From Anaerobutyricum faecale (lineage in GTDB: Bacteria; Bacillota; Clostridia; Lachnospirales; Lachnospiraceae), in the NCBI GenBank assembly GCA_019119645.1, contig DWWR01000065.1, positions 1 to 64,000 of the forward strand: a DNA stretch of 64,000 nt, given 5' to 3'. The first letter of the stretch is position 1, and each line of letters begins with the position of its first letter. Below the pieces are notes generated by a model. The model saw nothing but the letters and a program-made list of their open reading frames with translations. It was not told the DNA's origin and did no database searches. Both the position numbers and the translations under genes were made by a program. Positions 53,601 to 61,618 of this stretch are shown piece by piece.

Positions 53601-53726
53601 GGTCAAATTTCCATTGCCGTAAATGACGCCTGCTTCTTCGGTATTTTCCGCCATGACATTTTCATGCGGTACTAAAAACAGCAGCAGAGCGAACATTACT
53701 ACCCATAAAAAATATTTTCTTTTCAT
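47700..53726 (-). CDS. Giant BspA-type leucine-rich-repeat surface protein with SLH and Big2 domains
   Basis: A 2008-residue secreted protein. Signal peptide 1-26 (cut after NVMA). SLH-like repeats at about 33-170 (LTRAQWLHNLTVMFD, YFTDVTPDHAYYKDIM) to hold it on the wall. A beta-rich region of about 170-600. BspA/LRR_5 repeats at about 605-1355 with the 23-residue consensus SLTEVSIPDTVTSIGDNAF. Two Big2 domains at about 1365-1525 (VTWKSSDSDVVTVD, RWSSSDEKIASVDENG), a CUB-like part at 1530-1625, an MBG-like part, a Cys-pair region (CTVCGEK, CQNCGAE), a Gly/Ser linker and another short LRR block at 1905-1990. There is no LPxTG. Probable role in adhesion; DNA repeats predict length variation. 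Confidence 0.93.
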   Translation of the reverse strand: MKRKYFLWVVMFALLLFLVPHENVMAENTEEAGVIYGNGNLTRAQWLHNLTVMFDITVEEDNMPDDYFTDVTPDHAYYKDIMMAAEFGIIDIEAGENVEPDAVTTREFAAHTLNYCLGYKLDDTTYTYGDADEVTWQEDAQIAINRGWFALENGNFVPDKAVTGEEVKTMETDVQNVQDSTVIDTDYDNKYTFAENVIVVPEGTAVVIDEQENVIIADCPVSIAQGDTFAVYVDGTAQVYTAKEVTVSGADTVIVTQEADFSEAVEDVDAQGTEEGDLSEAEAIGDTEIIYIEGGTEAQAYEDGKMYKSARIAGTKNIDAIKASKTIKLSSGASFTITCTLSEVSVDYKVSIADGEAYVKANGDATFTGTVSTGSMGNGSIDLVNIPVAYVGVIKVSVDYSVSGEVTLSYTTGFRTGIQYSNSGGFRLVKNFQKKSFTIQSRTELSAGVTASVGLTKLPVVSGNLYAKMGAKTQMLSKTFNDGKTPNTCMTVSSWMYASVGANAGLDFGFTKKTFSQSYDIYNLQNSPVRVVYHFEDGKLTYTCTRNWEYANGYFTRWNSRYGSAWDGYGLDDSGTLVPVFTYTTDDDGNATITGYTGYASALVIPSEIDGHTVVAIGNRAFENRGELYSVVIPDTVTRIGYYAFARTSLQELDLPQKIESIGARILQGNTGVTEIIIPKSVTEMGNVVAGYKGPFDESHIQKAVFEDGITRIPSYAFQGATSLTEVSIPDTVTSIGDNAFEGATSLTEVDIPDTVTSIEYYAFANTALTELILPKNLTTIGARILQGNTGVTEIIIPKSVTEMGNVVAGYKGPFDESYVQKAVFEDGITRIPSYAFQGATSLTEVSIPDTVTSIGDNAFAGAISLAEMDIPDTVTSIEYYAFADTALTKLELPENLTTIGARILQGNKGVSKVIIPKGVTEMYYNVAGNTGSFDGSQVQKAEFEKGITRIPSYAFQGATNLAEVLIPDTVTSIGNYAFAGTALAELELPENLTTIGARILQGNTSVSEVIIPKSVTEMHYNVAGNTGSFDGSQVQEAEFEEGMKNIPAYAFQGATNLKKVSVPDTVTSIESYAFQSTGLAIFQLKDNITNLGEYVFANCGNLEEVNWNNTLSEIPKSTFSECISLKKFNMTDVVKAIGENAFQGCESLENFDCTKNITTIKAGAFSNCSALKTVDIGDSVTSIGQSAFSECRILNEIIIGKSVTVINDNAFKNCDALKEISLPDSVETIGNSAFYNCDSLAAITIPDSVTSIGSSIFYDCDALTDVTLGTGITSIPSSAFEHCDVLQSIVLPYRTATVGANAFKNCVALTEITIPRATTSIDATAFSYPSKMTVYGVAGTYAETFANEQGMKFVNKEVNAEKVALSQSELKLNKGEQGKLVMAVTPADFTDEVTWKSSDSDVVTVDDSGQISAKSVGEVTVKVQVGSVSDSCSVTVVQPVTSISLDKKSLKMDALDTYQLTARVSPSDAADKSVRWSSSDEKIASVDENGLVTALKKGNATITVEAQDGSGVSSTCSVTVKNTAHVAADVSEMESTHPYANNCSDFWVYTLNGADGLSVTFDAQTELEDQFDYLHIFNAAGEEIGQYTGTELAGQTVHVPGDTVKLQLVSDDAGTAWGFKVGSITADGTQKLPQVISGTDSYEKTYGDENFILDAQLTQGDGSLSYRSEDENVVTVSGDGEVTIVGIGKTNIVVTASETAAYNKAEKYISISIICKHIDESRREIKNEKEAKCTENGYTGDVYCTVCGEKVEDGTVIPAIGHRWDDGEVTKEATADSDGVMTYTCQNCGAERTERIPAIGKPTDDTGQGNNPGQGGNTGPSDSGNQVNGGTNGSSSGNTAGGSPQTSDGKQQTSSGAAPAAGAVIRNPSTGDTYKVVSPGRTVEYRGSVNQNKKAVNVPDTVVVDGVRYQVASIANNAFKNNKKLTSVVIGKNVTKIGKKAFFGCQKLKKITIKTTKLKTKTVGAKAFTKAGSKNYSKLTVKVPKKCKKTYPKILRKKGLSGRAKIK
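51060..51750. repeat. Near-identical 357-bp repeats inside the BspA-like gene
   Basis: Two copies of a 119-codon unit are nearly identical between about 51060-51395 and 51417-51750 (offset exactly 357). Further, weaker copies lie at 50840 (offset 357) and at about 50550 (offset near 288, one 23-codon repeat shorter). All keep the reading frame. Confidence 0.85.
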
Positions 53727-53750
53727 ATCTTTTTCTCCTATTTTGTTATG

Positions 53751-53792
53751 TTATTTCACTGCAAATGTCATATCATTTTTCTTTTTTCTCAT
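53751..53792 (-). CDS. Possible 13-codon leader peptide ahead of the BspA-like gene
   Basis: An ATG at 53792 with GGGAGGTGA directly before it opens MRKKKNDMTFAVK and stops 25 bases before the giant gene's start. The ribosome site is stronger than that of the giant gene. The rest of the gap 53793-54092 shows no gene. Could be chance. Confidence 0.35.
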   Translation of the reverse strand: MRKKKNDMTFAVK

Positions 53793-54092
53793 TCACCTCC
53801 CTACGATTCACCGTTATTCGATTCTATGCATTTCCTGTCCACATCTCCCCTTTTTGTATCAATTTTTGCTTTTGGCTTATAGATTTATTATAATTTTTTC
53901 TCAATTTATATCAATTCGGTCTGCATAATCACCGGATTTTATGTAAGAATTTGCACATTTGTGTACTTTTAGATTGTCTGGCCGATTATATTTGTTTAAA
54001 GAATTAAAAGAAACCAGCATTATAGAGCGGCTCAGATAGACAAAGGTATGAGAAGATGTTGCTGTAGAACGCTAAATTATAATTTAAAATTA

Positions 54093-54141
54093 CCACTCCG
54101 CTGATATTCCAAAGTCCTGCTATTCCAAAGTCCCGGAGTGG
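54093..54141. terminator. Terminator hairpin downstream of the beta-galactosidase gene
   Basis: An 8-bp stem (CCACTCCG and complement) with a loop that contains the 13-base direct repeat TATTCCAAAGTCC twice. Five T follow on the plus strand and an AT-rich run on the minus strand. It lies 27 nt after the beta-galactosidase stop, so it probably ends that operon. Confidence 0.65.
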
Positions 54142-54167
54142 TTTTTCTGTATCTTCACAATATTCTT

Positions 54168-57100
54168 TTAAAACTTCTCCCTCACCCGAAGTCCCAGCTC
54201 AAACACAAAATGTTCCGCATCCAGCCGGTACTTCTCCAGAAGCTCCGGGCCACAGCTGCCTGACCCGACGCCGCTCTGGGCGTAGTCCAGGCAGAGAACG
54301 GTATACGGAGATTTTTCCAGCTGATAGTTGTGGGCTTTCGCTGTCAGTTCTTCCTGGATGTACTCGGATATCTGGAAGGAAAATGTGTCTTTCTGCACGG
54401 CGGATTTTCCAGCGATGGCCGAAACTGCCGCAACCGCAAAGGAGAGACTGTCATTCTCCACGATCACATAGTCGCAGTCATCATGAGCGCCGTTTTCCTG
54501 CGGGCGGATATAGTCTTCGTGGAGCGCCCGGACGCTGGTCTCAAAACGTCCGTGCCAGCCGGATTGCTTCTTGTCGGCATAACTTTCGTTCGGGCCGATG
54601 CCGCAGTAGGTAACTTCTGTCATGGATTTTGGCAGGAAAAGCCGCAGGCCAAATCGTGGCAGGAACGGAAATTCCGGCGTGCGGGTCACGTCCAGACGCA
54701 CATCGAGGTGCCCGTCCGGATAAATGATCCACCTTGCCTGGATGTTGAGGATCCGCTGCAAATAGACAGCTGACAGGGAAAGCTGACTCTCCAGTGCGAC
54801 TGTTCCCGCCGGAAGTTCTTCGTTTATCTGTCCCCCGCCATTTGGCTTCTGTTCTTCGCCATCTGCCTTTTGTCCCGCACAGTGTATCTTCGTCTCGTAG
54901 GCGCGGCTGATCGTCCGGTCGTATCCGGCGCAAATCCACTGTTTTTTGATGTTGCGGTCGTTGTCTGTGGGTGCCCGCCAGATGTTATATTCCATCGGCT
55001 TTGCCAGAAGATTCTGGTTGTGATATACCATCTCTGCAAATGTACCGGTTCTCTTATCGTAAACATAGCGCCAGTCCGCACCCCGCAGAACCACATTTTT
55101 GTCGTCTTCTTTCACCGCCACCGGGACAGCCGGATGGCCTTTCCGCATTTTTTTCAGACGCTCTCCCAATATCCCTGCCGGAATTCCTTCCCATATTGCC
55201 CGGGCTGTCTGATTCACATTATCCGCAGTTTCCAGCGGAATCTCATCAAAGCCAAGGCAGCAGCCTGCCGGGAGGATTTCCTGCCGGGCGGCCGCCTCTT
55301 CTGTCAGATGATAAGACAGCAGGAGCGCTGCCTTCCCCCGTTCCGGAACATGCACGGGCAGATACAGGCTGCCTTCGCTGTGAGGAGGGATGTCCAGGCA
55401 GCAGGAACGCGCCAGGTTGAAGGTATCATCCGACATTTCCTGACCTGCGCCGGTATTACCAGTTTCTGCGCCAGGATTCACTGATCCCGCACCGTTAATC
55501 ATTCCCTCTTCCATTTCCACGCCGTCACAGAGCAGTTTCCAGGAAAGGTGCAGGTAATCCTTAAGGTTGGTGAAATCCATATAATTATGAAGGCACAGCT
55601 GGCCGCTGTTCTGGTCATAGGAGACCACCCGCGCCGGGCGGTACACATTTTTGTATTCCAGAAGGCCGGTGTGGACCCGGCGGTCCGGATAGACCAGTCC
55701 GTCCATGCAGAAGTTTCCGTCATGCGGGAATTCGCCGCTGTCGCCTCCGTAGGCATAAACTTTCCTGCCGTCCGGCGTGGTTCCTCTGTCGATGGCATGG
55801 TCGCACCATTCCCACACGAAACCGCCGCACACACCATCGTACTGTTCCATGAATTGGAAGTAATCTTCCAGATCCCCCGGGCCGTTGCCCATGGCGTGGC
55901 AGTATTCACATAAAATGTACGGTTTGCGCCCGTCCTCTTCCAGATACTCTTTCATCTCAGCGAGAGACGGATACATACGGCTGTACAGATCCAGATTATC
56001 GTAATCGTATTTTCGGATGCCGGAGACGTAACGGGCGCTCTCATAATGGGTCAGACGGGTATCATCAAACTGTTTCGTCCAGGCCAGGGCCGCCTCGAAG
56101 GTGCAGCCGTAGGCACACTCGTTACCCATAGACCAGATGACCACCGACGGGCGGTTTTTATCCCGCTCCACACAGCGCTGTGCCCGGTCCACGGTGGCCT
56201 CCGTGAAATCCGGGTTATCGGCGATCATTTCGTTCCAGCGCAGACTCTGGGTGTCCCAATCTTCTGCTTCCATATACCGGGCGCTGGTGCCATGACTCTC
56301 GTTGTCAGCCTCGTCGATGACATAAAATCCCAGGCGGTCATACAGTTCATAAAAATGCGGCGTGTTGGGATAATGGCTGGTGCGGATGGCGTTAATGTTA
56401 TGTTCCTTCATGAGGCGCAGATCTTTCATGATCTGTTCCTCGCGGATGACAAAGCCCGTCACCGGATCGCTGTCATGACGGTTGACACCGTGGAACTTTA
56501 TCTTCTGCCCGTTGATATATAATACATTTCCTTCTATGTGAATCTCCCGGAAACCGATATGGTCGGTGATCACTTCCCGGGCGTTTCCGCAGACAGTCTC
56601 GTAAATCATCGTGTAAAGATATGGGGCTTCCGCATTCCAGAGATGCGGATGCTCCACTTCCATATGCAGGCGTCCATCTGTCGTCTGTCGTTCTGCCACC
56701 AGATTGCCGCCGGCGTCCAGCAGACGACAGGTGACCGGAATCATCTTATCGAAAAATTTGAATGTAATGTCAATTTGACCTGTACAGTAAATTCCGCCGG
56801 ATGCAGAACCAGTCTTTTCGTCAGATTCCATCTTTCCTTCCGCCTGCCGTTCTTCCGCCTGTGCCGCGTTAGCAGGTGCCGATGCTGTCCGCCCGTCTTT
56901 TTCCGGCACCGCCTTCACAAAGTAATCAAAGATGCCCTGTTCCGGCCGCAGCAGCAGATACACATCCCGGAAAATGCCGCTCATGCGGAATTTATCCTGG
57001 GATTCCAGATAACTGCCGTCGCACCATTTCATCACCAGAACCGCCAGCACATTTTCTCCGTCGCGCAGCTGGTCTGTCACCCGGAACTCGCTGGTACAGT

Positions 57101-57578
57101 GGGACACCTGACTGTATCCGATGAAAACGCCGTTCAGCCACACATAGAAGCAGGAGTCCACACCCTCAAAATTAAGGTAGGCCTCCGGAGCATCCTGCCG
57201 CCGCTCATAATCAAACCGGTGAATATATGCGCCGCACGGATTGTCCTGGGGCACGTAAGGCGGGTCCAGAGGAAACGGATAACGGATGTTGCTGTACTGA
57301 TGCCGGTCATATCCGTAATTCTGCCACACACCGGGCACCGGGACTTCACCAAAGTCCGCCGCCGGGAATCCTTCCTCAAAAAACTTCTCTTTCAGATCAT
57401 AAATACTCTCGTAGTAACGGAACTTCCAGTTTCCGTTCAACAGCACAAAACGGTCGGAGCAGTTTCGTTTCTCTCCGGCCGTATTCATGGAAGCCGAAGC
57501 GGGAATATAATAAGCCCGGTTCGGCATGGTATTCAGATGAAGGGTTGTAAGATCTTCATAATATTTTGGAACAAGCAT
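54168..57578 (-). CDS. lacZ: Beta-galactosidase, glycoside hydrolase family 2 (large)
   Basis: A 1136-residue GH2 enzyme. The N-terminal jelly-roll and Ig-like parts (about 50-330) lead into the TIM barrel; the acid/base Glu487 is in WSMGNECAYG and the nucleophile Glu558 in LCEYCHAMGNG. The C-terminal sandwich includes MEYNIWRAPTDNDRN and YCGIGPNESYADKK. It is about 110 residues longer than the E. coli enzyme because of several low-complexity insertions (Ala/Glu/Lys near 230-265, Gly/Asn near 690, and a Gly/Glu insert near 910). It has no signal peptide, so it splits sugars inside the cell. It is the last gene of the PTS operon, 36 bp after the HAD gene. Confidence 0.95.
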   Translation of the reverse strand: MLVPKYYEDLTTLHLNTMPNRAYYIPASASMNTAGEKRNCSDRFVLLNGNWKFRYYESIYDLKEKFFEEGFPAADFGEVPVPGVWQNYGYDRHQYSNIRYPFPLDPPYVPQDNPCGAYIHRFDYERRQDAPEAYLNFEGVDSCFYVWLNGVFIGYSQVSHCTSEFRVTDQLRDGENVLAVLVMKWCDGSYLESQDKFRMSGIFRDVYLLLRPEQGIFDYFVKAVPEKDGRTASAPANAAQAEERQAEGKMESDEKTGSASGGIYCTGQIDITFKFFDKMIPVTCRLLDAGGNLVAERQTTDGRLHMEVEHPHLWNAEAPYLYTMIYETVCGNAREVITDHIGFREIHIEGNVLYINGQKIKFHGVNRHDSDPVTGFVIREEQIMKDLRLMKEHNINAIRTSHYPNTPHFYELYDRLGFYVIDEADNESHGTSARYMEAEDWDTQSLRWNEMIADNPDFTEATVDRAQRCVERDKNRPSVVIWSMGNECAYGCTFEAALAWTKQFDDTRLTHYESARYVSGIRKYDYDNLDLYSRMYPSLAEMKEYLEEDGRKPYILCEYCHAMGNGPGDLEDYFQFMEQYDGVCGGFVWEWCDHAIDRGTTPDGRKVYAYGGDSGEFPHDGNFCMDGLVYPDRRVHTGLLEYKNVYRPARVVSYDQNSGQLCLHNYMDFTNLKDYLHLSWKLLCDGVEMEEGMINGAGSVNPGAETGNTGAGQEMSDDTFNLARSCCLDIPPHSEGSLYLPVHVPERGKAALLLSYHLTEEAAARQEILPAGCCLGFDEIPLETADNVNQTARAIWEGIPAGILGERLKKMRKGHPAVPVAVKEDDKNVVLRGADWRYVYDKRTGTFAEMVYHNQNLLAKPMEYNIWRAPTDNDRNIKKQWICAGYDRTISRAYETKIHCAGQKADGEEQKPNGGGQINEELPAGTVALESQLSLSAVYLQRILNIQARWIIYPDGHLDVRLDVTRTPEFPFLPRFGLRLFLPKSMTEVTYCGIGPNESYADKKQSGWHGRFETSVRALHEDYIRPQENGAHDDCDYVIVENDSLSFAVAAVSAIAGKSAVQKDTFSFQISEYIQEELTAKAHNYQLEKSPYTVLCLDYAQSGVGSGSCGPELLEKYRLDAEHFVFELGLRVREKF

Positions 57579-57614
57579 ATAGTCTCTCCTTGTGAAAATT
57601 TGTACTTGTTAAGA

Positions 57615-58442
57615 CTATAATTCCCCTGCCATTATTTTGTCAAGAGCAACTGCAACGCCGTCCTCCTCGTTGGACAGGGTGATGTGATCGGCGATCTGTT
57701 TTAGTTCGTCCACCGCATTTCCCATGGCGACGCCAAGGCCTGCGGTCTGGATCATCGGGATATCCATCTCATGGTCGCCGAAGGCGACAGTCTCATCAAG
57801 AGAAATGTGCAGGATATCGCAGACCTTTTTTAACACGGAACCCTTGTCGATATCTCCCGGGAATATCTCCAGAAAGAAATCTGCGGATTTGGCCATGGAA
57901 ATATCCGGCCAGATCCCACGGCGGATATTTTCTGCCATTTCGTCTTTGATCTGGTTGATGAGCTCCGGTCTGGCATGAATGAGCAGCTTGCTGGGTCCGG
58001 TGTTTTCTCTGTCCCAACGGCCGGCCAGCTCTTCCACTTTTATGATCTGCGGATGATAACCGATAATTTCTATCTCTTTTTCAATCCGGTCATCCATGCC
58101 CGTCACATACCAGTCTCTGTCATGGAAAATCCACAGATTCAGATGATTCTTCCTGGCGCACTGCCGGAAGATCCCCTCCATGGATGCCGTGCTGAAATGT
58201 TCGGCGCTGATGCATGTATCGCCGTCCAGAATATAGGAACCGCCGTCACATATTTTTATGCAGGATACTCCCAGTTCTTTTTCGATAGGTTCCACACCTG
58301 CGGGCATTCTGGCAGAATTGAGCACGATGCGCGCTCCTTTAGAAGCGGCTCTGCGGACGGCTTCCGCCACCTCCGGCCGCAGGTTCTTTTCGTTGTCCAG
58401 CAGCGTCCCGTCGATGTCCAGACATATGAGTTTATATTTCAT
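57615..58442 (-). CDS. Cof-type HAD phosphatase in the PTS operon
   Basis: A 275-residue HAD-IIB enzyme with motif I LDIDGTLLDNEK (nucleophile Asp), motif II VLNSARMP, motif IV FGDHEMDIPMI and a C2 cap. It starts inside the stop of the small membrane protein gene (ATGA), so the two are coupled. Placed between a sugar PTS and a beta-galactosidase, it may remove phosphate from the sugar that enters, so that the unphosphorylated disaccharide can be cut by a GH2 enzyme. That is inference. A 273-residue relative lies at 35 kb. Confidence 0.9.
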   Translation of the reverse strand: MKYKLICLDIDGTLLDNEKNLRPEVAEAVRRAASKGARIVLNSARMPAGVEPIEKELGVSCIKICDGGSYILDGDTCISAEHFSTASMEGIFRQCARKNHLNLWIFHDRDWYVTGMDDRIEKEIEIIGYHPQIIKVEELAGRWDRENTGPSKLLIHARPELINQIKDEMAENIRRGIWPDISMAKSADFFLEIFPGDIDKGSVLKKVCDILHISLDETVAFGDHEMDIPMIQTAGLGVAMGNAVDELKQIADHITLSNEEDGVAVALDKIMAGEL

Positions 58443-58729
58443 GATGTTAAATCTCCTTCCAATATCTGCAGCATCTTTTTAACATTTCTTCTGCCATTTT
58501 TCAACCCCAGATTGAAAATCAGGGCCGCTGCCGCTGAGATAACGGTCACGGCAACACCGAGAACGCCCAGGAGAGGAGTTTGTATGAGACCGGCGAAACC
58601 TGCGTAGGCCAGCGCCACACCCAATGTGGAAATCGCCATGGCGATCATTTTCCACCGGTTGATTTTTTTCAAAGCTTCTGTCTGCATTTTAGCTTCCGTT
58701 GTAAGATTTCTTTTTTCAAGAGCGTTCAT
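58439..58729 (-). CDS. Small two-helix membrane protein of the PTS operon
   Basis: A 96-residue protein with a charged N-terminal helix (EKRNLTTEAKMQTEALKKIN), two hydrophobic segments (MIAMAISTLGVALAYAGFA, LLGVLGVAVTVISAAAALIF) and a basic C-terminal tail. I do not recognise it. It sits between IID and the HAD phosphatase, overlaps the latter by four bases and follows GGAGGG. It could be an accessory PTS membrane part or a regulator of the phosphatase. Confidence 0.6.
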   Translation of the reverse strand: MNALEKRNLTTEAKMQTEALKKINRWKMIAMAISTLGVALAYAGFAGLIQTPLLGVLGVAVTVISAAAALIFNLGLKNGRRNVKKMLQILEGDLTS

Positions 58730-58792
58730 GGTGTTCCCTCCGTTTTTCTATCCCTCAATATCAATGTTGCAGCTTTAATGATTTCATTTATT

Positions 58793-59629
58793 TTAGTAAG
58801 CCAGACCCGGATCGAAGAATCCTACCAGTACGCCCACAAAGGCGATGACCACCAGCAGGAGCATGACCTTGATCGGAGACATCTGCTTTTTCGCCATCAG
58901 GAACCAGCAGAAGATGATAAATAATGTCGTGAGAAGTCCCGGAAATACGGCATCCAGCTGATCCTGCAATACCACATAGGCTTCTCCGGTTTCCGCGCTG
59001 ATCAGTTCCAGGGAAGTTTTTACGCTTACCCAGGTGGCGGATACCGCACCGATAACGATGCCGCCCAAAGTAGTGATGGCGTCACGAAGCGCTTCGCCCT
59101 GGGCGCCGATCAGGAAATCAACAGCCTTTCCGCCCAGCTCATATCCTTTGAAATACATGAACTTCATGCCGAAGTACGCGAACAGGTTCCACACGATAAT
59201 GTAAAAAATGGCGCCCAGCGGAGAACCACCTGTGGACATACCCATGGCAATACCGAGAAGGATCGGGATCACCGTTCCCACAACCAGGGAATCGCCGATG
59301 CCGGCGATCGGGCCCATGAGACCGGCACGAAGACCGTTGATGGTTTCCTCATCCACATCGTCCTGCCCGCTTGCTCTCGCTTCCTCCAGGCCGGCTGTGA
59401 TTCCGACGATCACGGAACCCAGCTGTGGTTCTGTATTGAAGAAAGCAGTGTATGTATTCATGGCTTTTGCCTTGTCATCTTCATTGTCGTATAATTCTTC
59501 CACCAGCGGAAGCATGGCACACAGGTAGCCAAAGGTCTGCATATGTTCCTGAGAGAAACAGGTCAGATGGCCGTAGTACCAGTTATGAAAAGATTTGCTC
59601 AGCGCTTTTTTGGATAATTTCTTTTCCAT
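58793..59629 (-). CDS. PTS mannose/fructose/sorbose-type IID component
   Basis: A 278-residue membrane subunit of a mannose-family PTS. The soluble start, SFHNWYYGHLTCFSQEHMQT with FGYLCAMLPLVEELY, is the IID signature, followed by the helices GPIAGIGDSLVVGTVIPIL and others. The ATG at 59629 follows AGGAGG by nine bases and begins one base past the IIC stop; the longer frame is rejected. With IIC it forms the sugar channel. Confidence 0.95.
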   Translation of the reverse strand: MEKKLSKKALSKSFHNWYYGHLTCFSQEHMQTFGYLCAMLPLVEELYDNEDDKAKAMNTYTAFFNTEPQLGSVIVGITAGLEEARASGQDDVDEETINGLRAGLMGPIAGIGDSLVVGTVIPILLGIAMGMSTGGSPLGAIFYIIVWNLFAYFGMKFMYFKGYELGGKAVDFLIGAQGEALRDAITTLGGIVIGAVSATWVSVKTSLELISAETGEAYVVLQDQLDAVFPGLLTTLFIIFCWFLMAKKQMSPIKVMLLLVVIAFVGVLVGFFDPGLAY

Positions 59630-59630
59630 A

Positions 59631-60467
59631 TCATATTTCCTCCTCATCGTCGTCATCAACCCCGCCGCTGTTTTTCGTCAGAAGCAGCAGTTTCAGTTTA
59701 TAGGTAATGATTGCGAACATTCCCGCAATGACCGTTGCGGAAACCAGATTGATTCCCATGGATGCCGCCAGAACGACACCAAAAAGAAATGGAATGAAAT
59801 CTGTCATCTTCTTCACGATCTGCTTTAACAGAATCGCAATACCTACGCAAGGAAGAAGGGAACCTACGGTGAACAGTGTTTTCATTGCCAGTCCGTCCAT
59901 AGGAAGAGCGGTCTTGATCATCTCAACCACATCGGCTCCCAGTTTACACATGATCACAGTCGGAATGAAAGAGCAGATCAGATGGGAAATCCACGGAAGT
60001 CCCATGTCCACCAGATACAATTTCTTGTACTGTCTCTTTTCCACCGCCTTCCAGCCGATATGCTGCCATACCAGGTTGATGGTGGCTGTTCCGTAAAATA
60101 ATACGGTTCCCAGCGTACCTACCATGGTACCGAACGAAGTGGCAAGAGCGGTTCCCTCTGATGTGGCTGCGTCCAGTCCATAACTGCTGAGCGCCGCCAT
60201 GGCAAGGGGAATACCGATGTAGCTGACCGCTCTCACGTCAGCGGAAACCGTTCCGCCCGGCGTTACCAGAGCGATGTATACCACCTGCATCGCGCATCCC
60301 ACCAGAATTCCGGTGGTGATATCTCCGAGAATCAGACCACAGACCAGACCTCCGACCAGTGGTCTTCCCAATGTATAGTTACCAATTGATGAACCTCCCA
60401 TACCAGGCATACTGGACAGGCAGGCACATAATCCAAGTAATATCGCCTGTATCCAACTAATTTCCAT
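59631..60467 (-). CDS. PTS mannose/fructose/sorbose-type IIC component
   Basis: A 278-residue membrane protein with about eight helices. ILLGLCACLSSMPGMGGSSI, LGRPLVGGLVCGLILGDIT and TPGGTVSADVRAVSYIGIPL match the mannose-type IIC pattern. It forms the sugar path. It ends with an acidic tail (GVDDDDEEEI), whose codons also form the ribosome site of IID. GGGAGG is nine bases before the start, and IIB is 14 bp upstream. Confidence 0.95.
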   Translation of the reverse strand: MEISWIQAILLGLCACLSSMPGMGGSSIGNYTLGRPLVGGLVCGLILGDITTGILVGCAMQVVYIALVTPGGTVSADVRAVSYIGIPLAMAALSSYGLDAATSEGTALATSFGTMVGTLGTVLFYGTATINLVWQHIGWKAVEKRQYKKLYLVDMGLPWISHLICSFIPTVIMCKLGADVVEMIKTALPMDGLAMKTLFTVGSLLPCVGIAILLKQIVKKMTDFIPFLFGVVLAASMGINLVSATVIAGMFAIITYKLKLLLLTKNSGGVDDDDEEEI

Positions 60468-60481
60468 GACCGTGTACCTCC

Positions 60482-60976
60482 CTAGTTAAATCCAAATTGT
60501 CCGCGGAATTTTTTCCAGTTTCCGATTGCCTCCTCTTTAAGAAGCGCAAACTCCACTTCGTATCCGGCATTCATGATATCTTCCAGCGCCTGGGCTTCTT
60601 CCTGGGTGATGGACTGATTATTTCCCAGTTTCGTCGCTCCCGGCCTGTCGTTGCACGGTCCTATGATCACCGTATGGATACCCGGCTGGAATCCCTGGTC
60701 CACCAGGATTTTTTTCATATCCACCGGATTTTTCGTGATCAAGAAATAATTATCTTTGCTTTTTATGACCTTGTCTGATTTCGCTTTGAAATCTTCCAGA
60801 GACCACACAAAGGTTTTCTTTCCGCTGGCACTCTTGTAAGCGGCTTTCAACACCGGATTTTTTGCCGCGGTATCGTTGACTGCGATCAGTCCGTCGCAAG
60901 GGTACTCCAGCGCCCATCTTGTACAAGTCTGTCCATGGATCATACGGTCGTCCACACGAATAAATGATACTGCCAT
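60482..60976 (-). CDS. PTS mannose/fructose/sorbose-type IIB component
   Basis: A 164-residue cytosolic phosphocarrier. The phosphorylated His is in RVDDRMIHGQTCTRW (His14). The block IAVNDTAAKNPVLK is typical of the family. It passes phosphate from IIA to the sugar. Located between IIA and IIC. GGAGG is nine bases before the start. Sugar preference cannot be given from IIB alone. Confidence 0.95.
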   Translation of the reverse strand: MAVSFIRVDDRMIHGQTCTRWALEYPCDGLIAVNDTAAKNPVLKAAYKSASGKKTFVWSLEDFKAKSDKVIKSKDNYFLITKNPVDMKKILVDQGFQPGIHTVIIGPCNDRPGATKLGNNQSITQEEAQALEDIMNAGYEVEFALLKEEAIGNWKKFRGQFGFN

Positions 60977-61010
60977 TTCTTTTTCCTCCTTGAATCCTCT
61001 CTTCTTTGTA

Positions 61011-61439
61011 TTAAATCTCTTCTTCCGGTTCTTCTCCGGAAATCTGAAAACGTCTGATGGCGTCCTTTGCCTCTGGAAGCAGTGACTGGATAAGCTCCTC
61101 TGTGTCCGTGTCGTCCTTCATCACAACGGCACTGAGAACCAGCGGCAGATTCATTCCTCCGCACATCACCGTCCGGTCAAGAAGTCCCATTTCCGCCACC
61201 ACATTGGCCGCGGTGGTCAGTGGAGAACCGCCCACCAGATCGGCAAACAGCAGGATCTCATCATCACTGCCTGTCACCGAAAGGCATTTCTTTACTTCTT
61301 CCGCAAATGCATCGGCGCCCATTCCATTTTTCAGTCCCACGGAGAGAATGTCATCTCTGTTCTCTCCCGCGAACATTGTGAGGGCTGTGTGCATGCCGTG
61401 GGCCAGCTCGCCATGGCTGACCAGAAATACATATTTCAT
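61011..61439 (-). CDS. PTS mannose-type IIA component
   Basis: A 142-residue domain. It begins MKYVFLVSHGELAHGMHTAL, where His9 is the site phosphorylated by HPr. ILLFADLVGGSPLTTAANVV is the second family block. It is separate from IIB, unlike the fused form in E. coli ManX. It is the first gene of the seven-gene operon, which continues through IIB, IIC, IID, the small membrane protein, the HAD phosphatase and lacZ. Confidence 0.93.
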   Translation of the reverse strand: MKYVFLVSHGELAHGMHTALTMFAGENRDDILSVGLKNGMGADAFAEEVKKCLSVTGSDDEILLFADLVGGSPLTTAANVVAEMGLLDRTVMCGGMNLPLVLSAVVMKDDTDTEELIQSLLPEAKDAIRRFQISGEEPEEEI

Positions 61440-61484
61440 AGCTTTTCACCCTTTCTCTTTCCTGTAGCTTTGATAAAAGTATAT

Positions 61485-61518
61485 AAAAAAAAGACGCCTG
61501 TTTCATCTCACAAGCGTC
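61485..61518 (-). terminator. Intrinsic terminator of the three-component sensor operon
   Basis: Stem GACGC/GCGTC plus further pairs with a loop of 16 bases, then eight T on the minus strand. It lies about 100 nt after the binding-protein stop. No clear promoter is seen for the PTS operon in the 45 bases that follow, so the PTS promoter may lie upstream of this hairpin. Confidence 0.75.
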
Positions 61519-61530
61519 ATGGATATTATG

Positions 61531-61586
61531 TTACATTTGTCAGAAATCTTTATGAAAAATGTAATTTTTATTGTGTTTTCTCACAA
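61531..61586. promoter_or_regulatory. Two inverted repeats upstream of the PTS operon
   Basis: TTACATTT with AAATGTAA (61531-61564) and TTGTG-N6-CACAA (61571-61586). They lie between the binding protein gene and the PTS genes and could be regulator sites, including for the adjacent NarL-type protein. Not confirmed. Confidence 0.4.
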
Positions 61587-61618
61587 CAAGCTTTTATACT
61601 TAACATCTTTTTATGCAT

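Noticed and set aside
54093..54141. Evidence for a plus-strand gene ending at this T-run
   Set aside because: No open frame with ribosome site was seen in 53930-54090; the hairpin is explained by the beta-galactosidase end.
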